A stretch of DNA of 64,000 nucleotides from Diploptera punctata (GCA_030220185.1 JASPKZ010002332.1:2418001-2482000); one strand, 5' to 3'; numbered from the stretch's first letter, positions 53,288 to 64,000 are shown. The notes: a model not told the origin generated them from the letters alone. Made by a program: numbers and translations.

Positions 53288-54074
53288 CAGGGTGTCCCAT
53301 TCGAACCTCCCACATTTTAATTAATCATAACTAACAAAGTATGCGGAATTATGAAATGAGGCCAGTATTAAAACGGAACAGAAACTCAAAGAATTTTCAT
53401 TGCCACACATTAAAACACCTCTATATGTGCACTATTTCTTCAATATTTTCTTCTGAAACCCGTGTACTGGCACCTCCTGATTCTTTTTTTTTTTTTAACG
53501 CTTCCGGTCCCCAGAAACTTCTCAAGCCATGTCTTAACCCATTCGCCTCAAAAGACGAGGTAGACTCGCCGGCAGTTAAATGGCCTTCAACTCAGAAGAC
53601 GAGATACATTTGCTTAATTCTGCTGTTATATATTTTGCAATATTTTATATATCCCTTGGCAAGGTAATATTGTGGATCTCAATTACCGTTATCTTTTGTT
53701 TGTTTTGAATGTCTGAAAATAGAGGATAAAGTTTACAGTAACTTAAATCCAGTTCTGGGGAAATGCACTGAGCATTTAAAACTGAAGCGAATGGGTTAAT
53801 GGATTTCCCATCAGGTGCATTTCCTCCATATTCTCTCCAGTAATTTCTTTGCACTGTAATTATTGACTTCGTTTCTGCATACCAGAAAACAGTTTGTGCT
53901 CGCCATTTTGATTTGTCATTATTGTCCAACATGTGACAGATGAATTAACTGCAACAATGAAAACAAAAATTCTTTGAGTTTCTCTTTCTTTTAATACCAA
54001 CCTCGTTTCATAATTCTGCATACTTTGAGAGTTATGATTAATTAAAATGAGGGAGGTTTGAATGGGACACGGTG
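53288..54074 (-). mobile_element. mariner-family element with a nested TTAA element
   Basis: TIRs of about 110 bp (CAGGGTGTCCCATTCGAACC; inverted right end CACCGTGTCCCATTCAAACC), flanked by TA at both ends. On the - strand it encodes the transposase N-terminus KWRAQTVFWYAETKSIITVQ and RNYWREYGGNAPDGKSI. After the nested insertion (53,538-53,795) it resumes as SGGASTRVSEENIEEIV. The catalytic part is deleted. Confidence 0.8.
53538..53795. mobile_element. piggyBac-like MITE nested in the mariner element
   Basis: TTAA at 53,534-53,537 and 53,796-53,799. Ends CCCATTCGCCTCA and, inverted, CCCATTCGCTTCA. It splits the helix-turn-helix coding of the host element directly after GKSI, so the host frame shows where it entered. 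Confidence 0.8.
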
Positions 54075-54189
54075 TATATTAAGTCCAAGTTACCTTATAT
54101 TTCAAACTACATAAAACTGGTATTTGGAAAAAGAAAAAAAAAAGTATTAATTTGGAATGTGGTTCTGTGTAGATAATAATTATCACTTT

Positions 54190-55045
54190 TTTTTTGCACA
54201 ATAGTGCATTCTGTCATACAGCAATGGTGACCATGATAGAAAGTTCAATTTCTTAAATTTCGGGGTTGCCAACCTATAAAGAACTATATTGTAATATTAC
54301 AAATTACCTACCTAGTGCAGGAAGTAAAACCACTGCCCTTTATGTATACTATGTACAATGTATATACAAAAATATATCCAAAAGGTGGTGTTAATATAAA
54401 TTACACAAAACAAATCACTGCATTTTAACCCATTGGCTTACACAGACGGCTCCCAGCCAGCTGATCAAGTGAAGTCCATTCTTACACAGACGGCTGTGAG
54501 GCCGGACTAAGCAGCTGTAGCTTCTTCTTAGTGTTTCTTTAGTTTTGTCAATAGATGGCATAACATGATGGAAAGCTGGGAGAACGATCTATCAATGACG
54601 TTCAACAAAGTCGATTTCTCCCGATAGATCACGAGTTATAAGCCATTGTTTTTCGGAGAAGTTTATTTTCTTAAAATTAAATGGTAAATATGGGTGCAAC
54701 AATGGAGGAAAATATTAATAAGCCAATGGGTTAAATGAACTGAACTTTATTTTAAACAATATATAACAATAAATTTGTACTTGCTGCCATTTTATCCCTG
54801 ATTAGTCTCATGGCCTGCTGTAGTCTAAACTAAATTATTTTCAGCATTTACCGTATAAACATTGGTTAGACTGTTAACGTTAGTCAGTTGTTTATAATGA
54901 ATGCAAATATTTCCAACAAAGATTTTTTTATTTTACTATTTATTATTTTGAAAACACATCATTCGAAAAATAATGTACAATACACATTTGTGAAGTAGAT
55001 TACAGAATTTCGAAAATTAAAAACCTTGCTATCGCTCAGTTTTTA
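54190..55045 (-). mobile_element. Helitron-like element, inverted copy, with a nested TTAA element
   Basis: Its + strand is the reverse complement of 15,880-16,440 (shared words include ACTAACGTTAACAGTC-type and CAATGTATATACAAAA). Interrupted at 54,429-54,730. The CTAG end was not located here. Confidence 0.6.
54429..54730. mobile_element. piggyBac-like MITE nested in a Helitron-like element
   Basis: TTAA at 54,425-54,428 and 54,731-54,734. 12-bp inverted ends CCCATTGGCTTA. The uninterrupted relative at about 16,195-16,206 reads CATTTAAAATG where this copy reads CATTTTAA ... TTAAATG, so the empty site with a single TTAA is present in the same window. Confidence 0.85.
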
Positions 55046-55239
55046 ATAATTTCTTCACTTCTGTTTAAAGATTTTTTTTTTCCATTCTGTTTCTCTTATT
55101 AATTAATCTTGATTACTTCCCTTTTAATTTTAGATTCAATGTCCTATTGGTATATTTTTTCATACATACATATGTTTTGAGCCTATTTCTTTCTTAAGTT
55201 TGCTAAAAATGTTCTATTTCAGAATGTTTCAGATGACAA

Positions 55240-55705
55240 TTAATAACTCACTGGCACTAAAGAAACCTATCAACAGGACTTTTACTCTGATTTTTTCCAC
55301 ACAAAAAAAATGTAATTTTCTCCATATGATCATGTATGTCTCTTTGATTCAAAAATTTTCTTAAGCACTTTATTCTCGAATATTCGTAATATTTTATCCC
55401 CTCTTTAAGAATGAGACAACGTTCTGTATTTATAATATCACTGGAAGAATTTCCATTCAATATATTTTTAGTTTTGGACAATAACTTCTGTTACGTCACC
55501 TGCATTTGTATAAATATTTTTAGTTTACAGTTTTCTTCAGAGGAGTTGGAATGACATGAACCCCTAATATAAAAATTGCATAATAGCATGCATTCCTGAG
55601 TTGGGTCTATATTTAATGTTTCTGTATCTCATTCCTGCTAGTAATTAAGATTTCTAGGTATTTGATTTTTGCCACTTTTTCAAAATATCCGAGATTGTTA
55701 GGTGT
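55240..55705 (-). pseudogene. RTE-like retrotransposon, internally deleted
   Basis: The + strand starts with ACTCACTGGCAC, the end of the element at 34,300. It continues with AAAAATTTTCTTAAGCACTT and GTTGGAATGACATGAACC, then ATGCATTCCTGAGTTGG, parallel to 34,655-34,930. Confidence 0.7.
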
Positions 55706-55763
55706 TTTTATTGTTCATTTCATACATCTCACTGATGGATATATTTGAACAGAAATATTATAT

Positions 55764-55897
55764 AAAATTAATCGGAGAAAATTTTGTTTAAACAACTCAC
55801 CTCATAGGTTTCATGCTTCCATGATACCGCGGTATCATGGAAGCATGAATCCTATGAGGTGAGTTGTTTAAACAAAATGTTCTCCGATGAATTTTAA
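55764..55897. mobile_element. Spacer-less palindrome, left part of a Penelope-related unit
   Basis: Arms of about 65 bp meet at ATACCG|CGGTAT (55,829/55,830). The arms carry CTCACCTCATAGG / CCTATGAGGTGAG. The unit is cut at TTAA 55,894 by a TTAA element and resumes after 57,479 with TGATTATACCTCATAATGTT, its outer end. Confidence 0.75.
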
Positions 55898-56294
55898 CCC
55901 TTCAGAGTGGATGGATTTAAATGGCCGGGAATACTCTGATGTGGGAGGAAGTTCACCGGTATTTTAAATCAGCCGTTCAGTGCCAGTATTCCAATAACGC
56001 ATTTAAATTGATATATCTTCAGTAATTTAAATGTTTTTGCAATTCCTTTATGGTGAACCCTTAATATAATATTTAATTAATTAAATTTGTTACGGTTCTC
56101 ACATAACATCTCTGCATTTTTTGCAGACTTATTTATGGTTGTTGTGCCACAGTTGAAATAGGTCCTTTTTGTAAATTTCTCACATAAGTGACACAGTGTA
56201 TTGCACTAGGGATTCTTTGAAGAATTCAGAGAACCGGCTTTACCTAACAACAAAACGAAATATTTACACAAAGAGAAGGGTCTTAAAAAAAATG

Positions 56295-56490
56295 AACTTC
56301 AAAAATTGGTGTGATAAATCTTCAAAATATAAACCAGCTGTTTGACACTCGGGCAACAATAAGTGTATTTTTTCCCCCTTGTGTGTACTTTGTTCATGTT
56401 TATTACAAACATATTGCTTCTATGCGCTGACCTTCTTTCTTGTAGGGGGGGCAGCCTTCTCCAAATGTATCTTTCTAACACTTTTGAAAC
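56295..56490 (-). pseudogene. piggyBac transposase, cysteine-rich C-terminus
   Basis: The frame has RYIWRRLPPLQERRSAHRS followed by VHTRGKKYTYCCPSVKQ and LKIYHTNF. These fit the end of piggyBac proteins (basic PPT.KK segment, Cys-rich RING/PHD-like domain, final YHT), with several of the zinc-binding cysteines lost. A position close to the element's left end agrees with the - orientation. Confidence 0.6.
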
Positions 56491-56639
56491 ATTATTTTAG
56501 GTCGTGTGCCTTCAAAAAATGGTCTTTGTACACATCAGACCTGTTTGTACTAAAAGAACTTCATCAACCCTAAATTTCAATGCCTTTCTTCTGGTTTCCA
56601 AACTGAAACCATTTGATGAAATATGACTATAATAGTTTC

Positions 56640-56930
56640 ACCGGAGGTGTGGACTTAAAAGATTAACATGTTACAAGCCGGAAGATCGAGGGTTTGAGTC
56701 CCGGTGGATCAGGATTTTTAAACTGAATCAAACCTTCAGGCGGCACTGTGAACCCGGGGTTGACTCAGCCTCTAACTGAAATGAGTACCAGATGCTTGTT
56801 ATGGGCCGTCAGACAGAAATAAGTACTCGGCTTACATCAAGTACCGATACTTTAGAAAAGTGGGAGCCTTAACCTCCTAATATCCCAAGAACCTTCTAAG
56901 GTCTGTAGTGGGACCACTTTCCTTTTAGAT
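56640..56930 (+). mobile_element. SINE family E, near full length
   Basis: GTTACAAGCCGGAAGATCGA, box B GGGTTTGAGTCCCGG, GAACCCGGGGTTGACTCAGC and GGTCTGTAGTGGGACCACTT. Confidence 0.75.
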
Positions 56931-57534
56931 ACTGACTGAATTGTAGACTAACTACCTTTCCATAATGTAAGGATATCGTCATTTGAAATATATATATATA
57001 TATATATATATCTGAAATTTACTGTTGTGGTCCTGTACTGTAGCGTAAATCGGAAATAACTTTGTTGGGCCTTTATTTAAACTGAATTTTGCGACATTAT
57101 TATTAAAAATGAAGAGATTTGAAAATAGATTCAATTTGATAGACAAGCTAATCTACAAAAAAAGGCGAATTTAGTTTTATAAGAAATCCTTTATCAAGTT
57201 ATAAATTTAAGAAAAATGTCAGAGGCCGCAAGAATAAATGCAAATATAAAATTATTTTAAATTGTTACTCAGGGCCGTAATCAGTTAATATATGCACTAA
57301 TAGAAACTTTGAAGTCTCTACATAAAATTTGTATACACGGTAAATAGTTAATGTAAACACAAAGGTCATAATTACAGTTTAAAGCAGTGCGTGTAACTAG
57401 CGTACATGTCACGTCGTTCCGCATTGGGTGAAGAATTCAACTTGCGTACACGTCACGTCGCTCCACGCTGACGGGTTAATGATTATACCTCATAATGTTT
57501 ACTTGCCAACATTAATTTAATAGAAATATTATAT

Positions 57535-58065
57535 ACTCAGGCTGGGACTAGAACACAAGACCTTTGGCTTTCTAGGCCAATGCTCTACCGACTGAGCCAT
57601 CTGGGCAAGTTCCAATCTAAATGCAAATTTTTCTCTATATACATTGTAAGTCCACCGATGTAGTCTCGAGGTAGCATGCTGCCTTGTTATGCAGCGGGCC
57701 CAGGTTCGATTCCCGGTCGGGACATGCTCCTGGGTGAGGTTTCTTTTCCTCACCTGTAAGACAAATGTCAGGGAGATTAAATCTCAACGGTCCCCAAAAA
57801 TCATCCGGCCACCATGATATCATTATCATCATCATCCTTCATCGGTGTGAAAAGCAATAGGAAGCTATCACACCTATAATTCCCTAGTAAAACTGCAAAG
57901 CATAGCATGAAAATGCTATGATTGCAGTGAAAGACCTGTGCTCGGGCAGAATTACTAAGGATGGATACAATGTAATTCCCGTGCACCAAGTGCTATGAAA
58001 CCTTTGCTTCTATCTTTGCAAATGGCAGCTTCTTTATTAAGAAGACATGTCCTTGGAATTCTATT
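57535..58065 (-). mobile_element. tRNA-derived repeat family F, split by a SINE A
   Basis: The - strand head TGCCCAGATGGCTCAGTCGG with AGAGCATTGGCCTAGAAAGC lies at 57,540-57,610. The flank resumes after the SINE at 57,963 and reaches GCAAATGGCAGCTTCTT (58,019). Uninterrupted relative at 47,100-47,465. Confidence 0.7.
57650..57962 (+). mobile_element. SINE family A nested in repeat F
   Basis: ATACATTGTAA (57,639-57,649) and ATACAATGTAA (57,963-57,973) form an 11-bp duplication with one mismatch. Head CCACCGATGTAGTCTCGAGG, box B GGTTCGATTCCCGG, and a complete tail with GGGCAGAATTACTAAGG. Confidence 0.85.
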
Positions 58066-58454
58066 GATCATTTTTCACCTTTTAATAGATATAACTTTTC
58101 CTGCCCACATAGTGTGCATAAACTATAACGTGTTCTAATTTTACATTTTTATGCTGATTTAACCAGATTGCAGTACTAGCTCAATTACTAACTTAAAAAA
58201 AAAAGTGCAATCACTCTTCAAGAAAGCAGGACATCTTGACAAGTGTCTGTAATTATTATATTTGCTAATCTCACCCTCAGTGCATAAAACTGTCAATTTT
58301 GTGGCTGAATTCTCGGCACAAATAAAAAAGTATCTTATATATTAGATTTTCCTAAGAATCTTCTGTTATTCTACCATTTTAAACTTTCTAAATTCTATCC
58401 AGTTATTACTTGTAAGCATGCAGTTTATTTAGAAAGAGAAAAATATCAACATGC

Positions 58455-58525
58455 ATTGGGATTTGAACCCAAGTCAGCTTTATGCACTGGCGCTCTGCAA
58501 TTGAGTTATTCAGGTAACTCTAGGA
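58455..58525 (-). repeat. tRNA-like fragment
   Basis: On the - strand ATAACTCAATTGCAGAGCGC and box B GGGTTCAAATCCC, but with no pairing acceptor strands. A tRNA-derived repeat head, not a gene. Confidence 0.5.
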
Positions 58526-58574
58526 GCAAGCACAAATGTCTCTTATTAAGTTATGTAGATAGGAAATAACACTG

Positions 58575-58670
58575 AGGTTTTTTAATATTGTTTATTTTTT
58601 ATTTCACTCACCTCATACTTCATTATGAAGTATGAGGTGAGTGAAATAAAAAATAAACAATAACAAATGT
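58575..58670. mobile_element. Short palindrome with Penelope-type end words
   Basis: 38-bp arms (58,586-58,623 and 58,625-58,662) with ACTCACCTCATACTTCAT around a single central T. Flanked on the left by GATAGGAAATAACACTGAGG, whose inverse occurs at 61,395. Confidence 0.7.
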
Positions 58671-58799
58671 CTCTCTTTAATCCCTGCATCCACGTAGTAG
58701 TAAAATTGTATTCATAATAGGCTACAGCTGTTAGGGAAATTATGTATTGTCTATCCAACAGATCTGTGCCCCCATAAGATATGCAAACTAAAGCATAAG

Positions 58800-58905
58800 A
58801 ATCAAATGAATCGTGAATTCTTCTTACCTCACACTTCTATGTTTCTTTAAACAAAGCACCACAGTATCGGTGACCATCATCAGCTGTTTTCACGACTGAA
58901 AAAAA
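58800..58905 (-). mobile_element. Half of the palindromic unit with a hammerhead-like motif
   Basis: ATCAAATGAATCGTGAATTC and TTCTTACCTCACACTTCTATG match the left arm of 48,347-48,620. No second arm follows. The - strand motif at 58,850-58,886 reads CAG, CTGATGA, TGGTCACC, GATAC, TGTG, GTG, with the same GATAC and GTG changes as the 48,406 copy. Confidence 0.55.
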
Positions 58906-58909
58906 ACTA

Positions 58910-61900
58910 AAGCCTACTTCCTTTTCTGCTTCGACAAATCATTTCCCTCCGTGCATTCCTATCTCTCACTTGCACTCCAGTGTTGTCAACTTGCATTATT
59001 CAATATTCAAGATCCATGACACTGGATAAGTTACCGTGGTGTTTGATATAGTGAGAGGGGAGTGCAGTAAAATGGTGAGAGTATAGATGTGTACTTTTCT
59101 AAGAATGATGCCAGTGCTATAGGGGCACAGATCCATTGGTCCAAGTATACTAGGCATGTTATAATGGATCAAAGGTTATGAACTATATGGTCCCAGGTTG
59201 TAAATTATGTTGAATGCTATTGATTACATGACTGATTACTTTACAATGCCAACATGCTTTTTCTTGTATTGCAACCTCTAACATCTTTCGTTACATCCTC
59301 TATCATAATATATAACCTTTATTCAAGATCTATTGTACAGTGATATTGAGTCATCCGTGTCTTGTGTCAGCCTGAAATAGTCGTAAGTAATATAAACATA
59401 ATTTTCTTCAAACTTGTACTCTCATTGGGATTACCTAATATTCTGTTTTTTTTTTTTTTCCTCTCTTTCTTGCATAGCCAGCCTCTTATATTATATTTGA
59501 CAGTTTTAGAAAAAGGAACTACAATTCTGCGAAAAGAAAAGGTTTGTCTTCCCGTCGAGGATATATTCTACACACCATGACTTTGGTCAATAAACAGATT
59601 AACAAAGTATTATTGTACAGTACTGTGAAAAAGAAATTATCTACAGTGCTTTCAAAAGTTTTCAACATTTTTGTGCAGGAAAAAACATATAAAATTACTG
59701 TTATGCCAACACTAGGGCCTAACTGCAATAATAATAAAATACTATAAAAAGCCGATAAAGGATAGACACATATACATGTGTGTTATACCAAAAAATAGGG
59801 CATAAATATTCACCCTTTTAAATGCGGATTGAAGTCTAAATCAAAATATACATAAGTGCTTTATAGATAAAAAAAACTAGGGAAAAAATTATTATAAAAT
59901 GACTATTTCACATCAATATATTTGTCAAACAATGAAGACACACTTACGAAATCTTATATAATATCAAAAACAACTTATTAGTTTCAACCAAATAGGAAAT
60001 TCTTACGAAAACTTATATAACCCAAACACATTAGGAAGAAGTTAAAAACAACTTATATAACATGGCCATGACATACTAGGAATATTACTACAGATGGGGG
60101 CAAGAAAATAGGGTTTCCATTAGCTTTAGGGGATGGTGAAAGGTAAAGATAATCATATAAAAGCCGGGATTTTTAGTGGAGAAGAGAAGAAGGGAGGCGG
60201 ACCGAATGCGGTCCCCCAGCAGGGGTGGCAGCTACATTGGTAATATGTATCTTTTTATCATTCTTTGGTCACTTTCAGACTTAGAATTAAATAAGGGACC
60301 AAACAGTCCAAGTAACTTACAATAACGAACAAAGTTGAATATTTTTAAATGATTGTTTTCTCTCTCTCTGAATTTTAACACTTTAATATTTTGACGTTTA
60401 ACAATGTGGCGATTTCAGTTGATTCTAATAACTTGTTTTATATGTTGTTGATCTAATATTTCTTTATGTTTGATTTTATTTTAATAAATAATGTTATTTT
60501 TTTCGTTTACTGTGTTTTTAACATGTTTAAATGTAGAATTCATCCTCCAAAACCAAGGCCAACCGCTTGGGCCAAAGACCACTTAAACAATAGTGAACTT
60601 AACGCTATCATTACGGCGGGGCTTAACAGACCCCTCGCGTAAAAATTACTTTAAAAACGATTCAATGCTTGTTATATAAAAAATCATAAATTTTAATTAC
60701 TTTATGATCATAATAATAACAATATCTGTACATTTAAAATTATTTTTGTTTTATAATTTTTTAATGAAAAATAACAAAAATACAGCCTTTTTTTCTTCAA
60801 AATGTTGAATTTAAATGTCTATGCAGTGCATGTCATCAAATAACTCTTTCCAGTGGTCGCACGTGAGCAATTCAAATGTTAAATGCCCGGCCTTAAATGG
60901 TTAAGTAACTTCTGCAAGTGACCACCATTGCCCCACAAGGAGATGTACGGCATAGACATATTTCTACTAAAACACAATATGTATAAATGTATAAAACATA
61001 TATTTTCATCAGGAAACCAATGTTTTTTTTAGTTATACAACACTTCTGAGCATGCCGATTCTGCTATGACGATATCTAGGCTAGAGAATAAATGTGTGCT
61101 ATTCACCCCACTAACAAATAAAGAACACCTCTCATTGTCAAACTGCTTTTCTGCACATTCAGGAAAAAAGTTGACCTAGTTCAAAGTTATGTGAAAATAT
61201 ATGTATATTTCAAAATTAAGGGAATTATTTTGGGAATAAACAGGATGAAAATCCTACAAATTATGTTTAAGAAGAAGAAGAGGAGAACGTGATTTTAGTT
61301 GGGTACTGCTTTATATTTTATTCATAAGTTTAATATGAGAAATAACTTTTAATTTTGCTGAGTCAAGAAACAACTCAACAAAATTAAAATAAACCTCATA
61401 GTGTTATTTCCTACCTACATAACTTAATGAGAAATAACTACTTTATATGTTGGTTTATAAATATCATATCATGTTATAACCCTAATCTTATTTGAATGTG
61501 CAAAAAGTGAATTATCATTATAGTGTGTTTGGTCTAGTGATGGACTCTGGCCGCCAAAAGTTTGAAATTTCCGCTTCAAGGAAGGGGATGGATAGCAGGT
61601 ACCACCCATTATAGGACGATATAAAATCACTTATCGTACGGTGTAAAAATATAGGTGCGTCATTAGGCTGCAATTTTTATAATTTTCTATGTTAAAGTTT
61701 TTGTTTATTAAATACAGATAGAGCCTATATGTAGGCTATAAAGTGTTGCAAAATGGACATGTTAATTGCAGCAATTTTTTTTTATTTAATTCTCATTGTT
61801 TGATTGGAGGCAGGGGTAAACCATTGCATGCAGATACAAAAATGAATGTGAAGACACTAAATATGATGGGCCACTTATTTTTGTAACCAATGTGTGGGGA

Positions 61901-62820
61901 AGAACAATGAAAGCCACTGGGTTATCTAGGAGTGTAATAGGAAATATTTAACATGATGAATAAATAGAATCTTAGGAAGCCTTGTTAAGAAGAGAATTTG
62001 CGAAAGCATAAATCTGGATCTCCCATGGCATAAGATTCTTTTAGGGTTAAAATTGTTAATGCTGTGATTAGGATTATGAGCCCAAAAGTATCGTTAATGG
62101 AAAAGTAAGGTTGAAAGGGGATTTTGTCAATATTTCTACTTAATCCTCTAAATTGACAATTTTAATTGAGAAGCATTGCGGCGAATGGTGTTAACTTTGT
62201 ATAAGGAGGGCTTTATTCCCAGTTTGAAGGACATTCTTGATGCCATGAAGAAGAATAAGGTATTGTGCAGCAGCTATTGTTAGTATATCATTATATTATA
62301 GGATTTATTATTAGTTTAATAAGCATGTATATTGTGGATAAATAGCCTGATGGAAAATTATTGCATTCACATTGTTAAAATAGTTTTGACTTTTATTTTG
62401 TAACACTTTGTATAATGGTCTTCGATGAAAAAAAAGATGTTCTCGTTGAAATATTTGTAAGGATAATGGATGGGGTGAGATCGTTTGTTCCTTACAGGTA
62501 TACTGTAGGCCTAATGACTTCTATGAATAGTTACAGTTTGCAAAGCAAACAATAATAAAACCATTTAATTGCGTAGCCCGTAAATAAGTTTTCAAATATT
62601 CCTGGAAATACAATTGTAACCTATTAATACACACTCCAACTGTAGTCATAAAAGATAGGCAAAAGCATTCTCTTTACTCACAAGTTGTCATAATTTAGAA
62701 ACACTGGGTGGATCTTCTCCCACCAGTACCACATCACATGATTACGGTTTAAAATTTGATGCGGGCTTAGTCCATCACTACGCCAAATGCACTATAATAA
62801 GATTTACTAAAATGAGAACT
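58910..62820. other. Long stretch without recognised genes
   Basis: AT-rich. A GC-richer patch at 60,160-60,235 (GGAGGCGGACCGAATGCGGT) and another at 60,540-60,650 (with AAGGCCAACCGCTTGGGCC) look repeat-derived. At 61,392 CCTCATAGTGTTATTTCC is another Penelope-type outer end. No reading frame has a recognisable motif or splice context. Confidence 0.45.
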
Positions 62821-62824
62821 TGAT

Positions 62825-63076
62825 TTACATCTTGCTAGAAATACTTGGATTTTCCATCCACTTAGTAAGTGCTAATTGTGAACCCGTATATATACTTTTA
62901 TCTCTCCATAAATCTCTATGGAACATTCTGTTAATGTCTAATTCTGCAGGTTGAATTTCTCCATTTTCCATGACAATAAATTGTTTTATTATTGTAGCTT
63001 CATCTGTTTGTGCATAAAGTGAGCGTACATTATCCCTTGTCAGCCATGTGCATGCTTTCACTTCCTCTGGATCTAG
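62825..63076 (-). CDS. Nudix hydrolase, NUDT17-like, last coding exon
   Basis: After the acceptor TTTTTTTTATTCCAG (exon start 63,076), 83 codons run to TAA at 62,825-62,827. The exon begins LDPEEVKACTWLTRDNV, which matches the conserved (N/D)P.EV.A..WLT.D segment after the Nudix box. It continues with an ENGEIQPAEL stretch and ends with YTGSQLALTKWMENPS, equivalent to the STGTKFALKLWL end of human NUDT17. The Nudix box itself (GX5EX7REUXEEXGU) would be in upstream exons beyond 64,000. Nudix enzymes cleave nucleoside diphosphate derivatives, and the NUDT17 substrate is poorly defined. Assignment to NUDT17 rather than another Nudix member is from memory of the family. Confidence 0.6.
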   Translation of the reverse strand, partial: LDPEEVKACTWLTRDNVRSLYAQTDEATIIKQFIVMENGEIQPAELDINRMFHRDLWRDKSIYTGSQLALTKWMENPSISSKM

Positions 63077-63145
63077 CTGGAATAAAAAAAACAATAAAGT
63101 TTACTATCTTTCTAACTCTCCATTTAAATTAATTTTTATTTATAA

Positions 63146-63848
63146 AACAAAAAAGCACATAAGTTGTGCATGAATCTAACTAAAGTTAATGTCTTCTACA
63201 CTACTTTTCACAGTGTCGTTAGTCTGTGCAGATCTCAATTATTGATTTGGGTAGTCTTTTACATGATGTAATGTGGTAACGGTCACACGGTAGTTCACAA
63301 AGTTCACATACACATGTTGAATTAGGGTCGTGGTAGGTCTTCAAATTACATACTTTGTGGTGGTATCCATGCGTTGCCAGGGGAATTTACAAAGTGGCAT
63401 AGGTCTTGGTTGGTTTCCATCCATGTTCTATTTACCATTGCTTCTGTGGAATAAAATTCGGGCCAGATCTCTACTGATTTCTGTCTTCTTATATCCATTA
63501 GCTTTCCCCAGTTCTCCGTAAATGGTAAGTTAAATTTGGTCCTGAGATCTTCTATTAGGAAGGTCTCTCTGGCAAGTTCGTATACGAGTCGTGATCGGGT
63601 GTGTTTGGATAATCCCAGTGCTGACTTCAGGAACCAGGCTTTGACAGCCTCTATTGTTGATAGGTCTTTTATTCCTAGTTTTCCCCAGATTAGTTCTATA
63701 CCGTATGTTAAAATGGGTATGATCTTGGCATCGAAGAGATTCATGGCGGTTTTTAGAGATAATTTGGATATTGACCTTATGTCAAGGATTGCCTTTGTGG
63801 CTGCTGTTGCTCTTGCTTTGATGTGAATCCTGAATGATTTCATTGTCG
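63146..63848 (-). mobile_element. 5'-truncated non-LTR retrotransposon with 17-bp TSD
   Basis: TTAATTTTTATTTATAA occurs at 63,129-63,145 and 63,849-63,865, a perfect duplication flanking a reverse transcriptase C-terminal region. It sits in the presumed last intron of the NUDT17-like gene, 53 bp upstream of its exon acceptor, in the same orientation. Confidence 0.8.
63200..63843 (-). pseudogene. Non-LTR retrotransposon C-terminal coding region, frameshifted
   Basis: From 63,843 the frame encodes RATAATKAILDIRSISKLSL, IIPILTYGIELIWGKLGIKD, FLKSALGLSKHTRSRLVYEL and ARETFLIEDLRTKFNLPFTE. Near 63,370 it shifts frame and continues as YHHKVCNLKTYH, CVCELCELPCDRYHITSCK, a CCHC-like zinc knuckle. 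This is the region after the palm of a Jockey/R1-like or related element. The clade is not certain. Confidence 0.75.
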
Positions 63849-64000
63849 TTAATTTTTATTTATAAGATGCTTCAAACATTTTGGTCATACCACATCGAAA
63901 CTAATTCAAACCTAAGTTCCAGTTGTAATGTAAAGAAAGCAGATGAATGAGTGTATTTTCATTGGTTGAATAATGATTTTACCTTTGAGTGTGTAAGAAA

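Larger units (their letters stand above)
55898..57475 (-). mobile_element. piggyBac-type element nested in the palindromic unit
   Basis: TTAA at 55,894-55,897 and 57,476-57,479. Ends CCCTTCAGAGTGG and, inverted, CCCGTCAGCGTGG (11 of 13 match). It contains a transposase C-terminus on the - strand, a family E SINE and a (TA)n tract (56,990-57,011). Confidence 0.7.

Noticed and set aside
58910..62820. Short frames such as 59,362-59,580 and 59,544-59,747
   Set aside because: Overlapping frames in AT-rich DNA without motifs, splice sites or conserved words.

Overview
The window is AT-rich animal nuclear DNA, almost certainly from an insect. It has spliced genes with GT-AG introns, tRNA-derived SINEs, RTE-type retrotransposon tails, mariner, hAT, piggyBac and Helitron-like remnants, and long (ATT)n, (TA)n and (CT)n tracts. 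The wording of the retrotransposon tails recalls Blattodea (cockroaches and termites), but that attribution is an inference. Nothing bacterial or viral was seen.

Host genes are sparse. The one clear gene is prefoldin subunit 5 on the + strand. It has five coding exons between 33,378 and 51,565, totals 165 codons, and has a poly(A) signal at 51,784. At the right edge, the last coding exon of a Nudix hydrolase resembling NUDT17 lies on the - strand (62,825-63,076). Three further exons are only candidates: a first exon of a type II membrane protein on the - strand at 2,999-3,275, and two + strand exons upstream of prefoldin (32,147-32,357 and 33,164-33,367).

Nearly everything else is mobile DNA, often nested. 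From left to right: 1-8 kb holds a hammerhead-bearing foldback, simple repeats, SINEs and retrotransposon tails. 8.6-10.5 kb holds a TIR element and a mariner-family transposon with intact ends. 10.6-12.4 kb is SINEs, one inserted in a retrotransposon tail. 12.6-14.8 kb is a deleted piggyBac element carrying a SINE. 15.4-18.9 kb holds a tRNA-Tyr-like locus, two Helitron-like copies and a two-module SINE. 19-32 kb is degenerate SINEs, retrotransposon tails, a deleted mariner, a hAT-type MITE and another hammerhead. Prefoldin introns 1 and 4 (8.6 and 7.1 kb) hold a nearly intact RTE-like reverse transcriptase, local duplications, a mariner relic and two Penelope-like GIY-YIG fragments. 51.8-58.9 kb is a chain of nested transposons (hAT, mariner, Helitron-like, piggyBac-like, palindromes).

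The most interesting signal is a set of sequences that fit the hammerhead ribozyme core: CUGANGA, stem II, GAAAC, a two-base-pair stem III, then GUH. They occur at 788-830, 27,203-27,243, 41,576-41,619, 43,539-43,577 and, decayed, at 45,718, 48,406 and 58,850. Several lie at the 3' ends of Penelope-like elements or in foldback units that share those ends. One such palindromic unit (48,347-48,620) is flanked by a perfect 15-bp direct repeat, so it appears to have inserted as a unit.
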